DNA from: an uncultured Granulosicoccaceae bacterium
GTDB lineage: Bacteria; Pseudomonadota; Gammaproteobacteria; CALCKW01
NCBI GenBank assembly: GCA_937925815.1
Contig: CALAMQ010000077.1
Span: 1 to 35,860 of the forward strand
DNA length: 35,860 nt
Direction: 5' to 3'
Shown: one piece after another, positions 34,437 to 35,860 of the stretch
Numbering within the stretch: position 1 is the first letter of the stretch
Layout: each line of letters starts with the position of its first letter
Notes under the pieces: generated by a model
What the model was told of the DNA's origin: nothing
Databases searched by the model: none
What the model saw: only the letters and a program-made list of their open reading frames with translations
Made by a program: the position numbers and the translations under genes

Positions 34437-35026
34437 TTGCGCGACTGACCGGCACCCTGGTACAGAAGACTCCGCCAGATCTTGTGATTGATGTGAACGG
34501 CGTGGGTTACCTTGTGGCCGCACCCATGTCGAGTATCTACCATTTGCCAGCGCTCGGCGAGCGGGTGGTGTTGCACACCCACATGGTGGTGCGCGAAGAC
34601 GCGCAGCTGTTGTTTGGCTTTGTCACTGAGACTGAGCGCAGTCAGTTTCAAACGCTGATCAAGATCAGTGGCGTCGGCCCGAAGGTCGCGCTCGGCGTAC
34701 TGTCTGGGATGTCAGGTGATGAGCTCGCCATCGCGGTGCAAAACGAAGACGCAGCGGCGCTGTCGCGCCTGCCTGGCATCGGCAAGAAGACGGCAGAGCG
34801 TCTGATTGTTGAGCTAAAAGACAAGCTTGGCGCTATTGAAGGTGGCGCCCGTGCCGGTGCTGCGCCCGCAGCGGGCGGCAACGCCATGCTCGGCGAGGCC
34901 TGCGCGGCGCTTGAAGCGCTTGGCTACAAAGCGAGTGACGCCTTGCGCATGGCGAAATCTGCCAAAGACGCGGGCTCGGTTGAAGAGATTATCCGGCTCG
35001 CGCTGCAAAGCAGTGTGCGCCGTTAA
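34433..35026 (+). CDS. ruvA: Holliday junction DNA helicase subunit RuvA
   Basis: RuvA binds four-way junctions and loads the RuvB motor. From the ATG at 34433, which has GGAG upstream and overlaps ruvC by four bases, it has 198 residues: the OB-fold N-terminus ([28 protein letters not shown]), a helix-hairpin-helix domain (LIKISGVGPKVALGVLSGMS, SRLPGIGKKTAERLIVELKDKL) and the flexible RuvB-binding C-terminal domain (EACAALEALGYKASDALRMAK). An earlier in-frame start would lie inside ruvC and is not needed. Confidence 0.97.
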   Translation: MIARLTGTLVQKTPPDLVIDVNGVGYLVAAPMSSIYHLPALGERVVLHTHMVVREDAQLLFGFVTETERSQFQTLIKISGVGPKVALGVLSGMSGDELAIAVQNEDAAALSRLPGIGKKTAERLIVELKDKLGAIEGGARAGAAPAAGGNAMLGEACAALEALGYKASDALRMAKSAKDAGSVEEIIRLALQSSVRR

Positions 35027-35690
35027 GGCGCCACCGCAGCGGCTGCTTGCCGCGCGTTTAACCGCGCTGCGGGATATGGCGCGCCAGCCCTACGGCGCGG
35101 CCTGGGACCTCGGCGCTGATCACGGTTTGCTCGCAGATGCCATTGAGCGTGATGGCCTGTGCGGCCGCGTGCACGCGGTGGACCGCGTTCCTGAACTGTG
35201 TGATCGCATGGCGACGCGCTACCCCGCGCTCGATGTGGCTTGCCTCGATCTGCATCGCGTGGTGTTCAACCCCGTGCTCGGTCGGACGCTGGTGGTTGTC
35301 GCGGGTCTTGGTGGCGATACCGTGGCGGACGCGGTCGAGCGCGTGCTCGCGCGGCACAGCGGTTGGCCGCTCGATTTTTTGTTGTGTCCGGTGCGCCAGT
35401 GTTGGGCGTTGCGGGAACGACTTGCCGCACTGCCACTCGAAGTGCAGGAAGAGGCGTTGGTATGCGAGCGCGGACGGATCTACGAGGTGATGCGCTTGCG
35501 CGTGGCGGCGAGCCCGCGCCGACACCGCCAACCGTGGCCCGCAGGCGTGATTCGGTGGCCCGAAGGCGCGCTGCGGGAGCGCTATCTCGCCGAGCGCGTG
35601 CACGCCCACCGGCACAGCCCAAACACCGCTGCGGCCTATGCCGCGTGTCTGCAACACAAGGATGAGGAGGCGCGTCGATGCGTTGGCTAA
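35013..35690 (+). CDS. TrmK-like SAM-dependent methyltransferase (COG2384)
   Basis: From the GTG at 35013, inside the ruvA end, this is a 225-residue protein of the TrmK/COG2384 group, which in Gram-positive bacteria methylates N1 of A22 in tRNA. The motif I SAM-binding loop is AAWDLGADHGLLADAIE, followed by VHAVDRVPELCDRM (motif II acidic residue), VVVAGLGGDTVADAVERVL and the catalytic-region equivalent FLLCPVRQCWALRERLAAL. The C-terminal tail is Arg/His-rich. An ATG at 35076 would remove the conserved helix before motif I. The tRNA target is inferred from the family. It takes the place where ruvB would normally stand. Confidence 0.8.
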   Translation: MCAVKAPPQRLLAARLTALRDMARQPYGAAWDLGADHGLLADAIERDGLCGRVHAVDRVPELCDRMATRYPALDVACLDLHRVVFNPVLGRTLVVVAGLGGDTVADAVERVLARHSGWPLDFLLCPVRQCWALRERLAALPLEVQEEALVCERGRIYEVMRLRVAASPRRHRQPWPAGVIRWPEGALRERYLAERVHAHRHSPNTAAAYAACLQHKDEEARRCVG

Positions 35691-35860
35691 CGTTAATTGT
35701 GGTGGTGCTCGCTGTTGCAGCCTGCGCCAGTTTGCTCGGGCGAAAAGACGCCACAGTGGTTGACGGCAAGCCCGCGCACCACCGCAGCGACGGCCGTTTC
35801 GTCAACACCGACGGCGTCGCCATCAACAAGCCGTTTTCCGCATTGCTGAAATGGCGTTGG
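35678..35860 (+). CDS. putative lipoprotein, N-terminal part of an MBL-fold hydrolase (incomplete)
   Basis: This reading frame of 61 codons runs off the window edge. The ATG at 35678 has GAGGAGG seven bases upstream and overlaps the methyltransferase stop. The N-terminus is a lipoprotein signal (MRWLTLIVVVLAVAAC; lipobox cysteine near residue 16). The following KPAHHRSDGRFVNTDG and ALLKWRW segment resembles the start of the membrane-associated MBL-fold metallo-hydrolases related to RomA/YjcS-like proteins. The metal-binding HxHxDH motif would lie beyond the window, so the assignment is tentative. Confidence 0.6.
   Translation, partial: MRWLTLIVVVLAVAACASLLGRKDATVVDGKPAHHRSDGRFVNTDGVAINKPFSALLKWRW

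Overview
This window is a GC-rich, densely packed stretch of a gammaproteobacterial chromosome. The lineage call rests on gene content and order: aspS-nudB-yebC-ruvC-ruvA, tesA head-to-head with a ybbA/ybbP-type ABC exporter, and relA followed by nth. Genus and order cannot be decided from the sequence. Almost everything is core or house-keeping. No rRNA, tRNA, CRISPR array, prophage or transposase gene was found. GTG and TTG starts are common, and many neighbours overlap by 4 bases (ATGA/GTGA).

Layout from left to right. (1) 15-5149, minus strand: two SulP anion transporters with STAS domains bracketing an M32 carboxypeptidase. (2) 5340-8461: a small exported protein, a DMT/EamA transporter, an exported rhodanese, tadA and an unrecognised helical protein. 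(3) 8465-10969: an NfeD/SPFH membrane pair, a YjbQ-family protein and an exported hypothetical protein. (4) 11071-13630: a GST-like protein coupled to a dienelactone-hydrolase-like protein, then an alpha/beta hydrolase and TesA on the other strand. (5) 13659-16818: the YbbA/YbbP-type ABC exporter. (6) 16970-19722: RelA and endonuclease III. (7) 19941-20801: a sulfotransferase that looks lower in GC than its surroundings, in roomy intergenic DNA. (8) 21029-22140: an IMPACT/YigZ protein and a membrane-anchored retropepsin-like protease. (9) 22230-24690: a divergent alpha-hydroxy-acid oxidase / GntR pair flanked on both sides by the same structured repeat plus 14-bp tandem arrays. (10) 24713-30792: a 1620-residue NAD-glutamate dehydrogenase and a PfkB sugar/nucleoside kinase. 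(11) 30924-35860: aspS, nudB, yebC, ruvC, ruvA, a TrmK-like methyltransferase and the start of a lipoprotein with the N-terminus of an MBL-fold hydrolase.

The genes suggest a heterotroph that uses amino acids (large GDH, carboxypeptidase) and 2-hydroxy acids (flavin oxidase under a FadR-type regulator), takes up anions by SulP carriers, and has a RelA-type stringent response. I see no clear new multi-gene system. The most unusual structure is the repeat pair around the hydroxy-acid oxidase/GntR cassette, where two hairpins differ by a compensated base-pair change. Other points worth a check are ruvB absent from its usual place after ruvA, an AspRS with the His typical of non-discriminating enzymes, a relA reading frame with a good ribosome site but no standard start next to it, and an endonuclease III with odd cysteine spacing.
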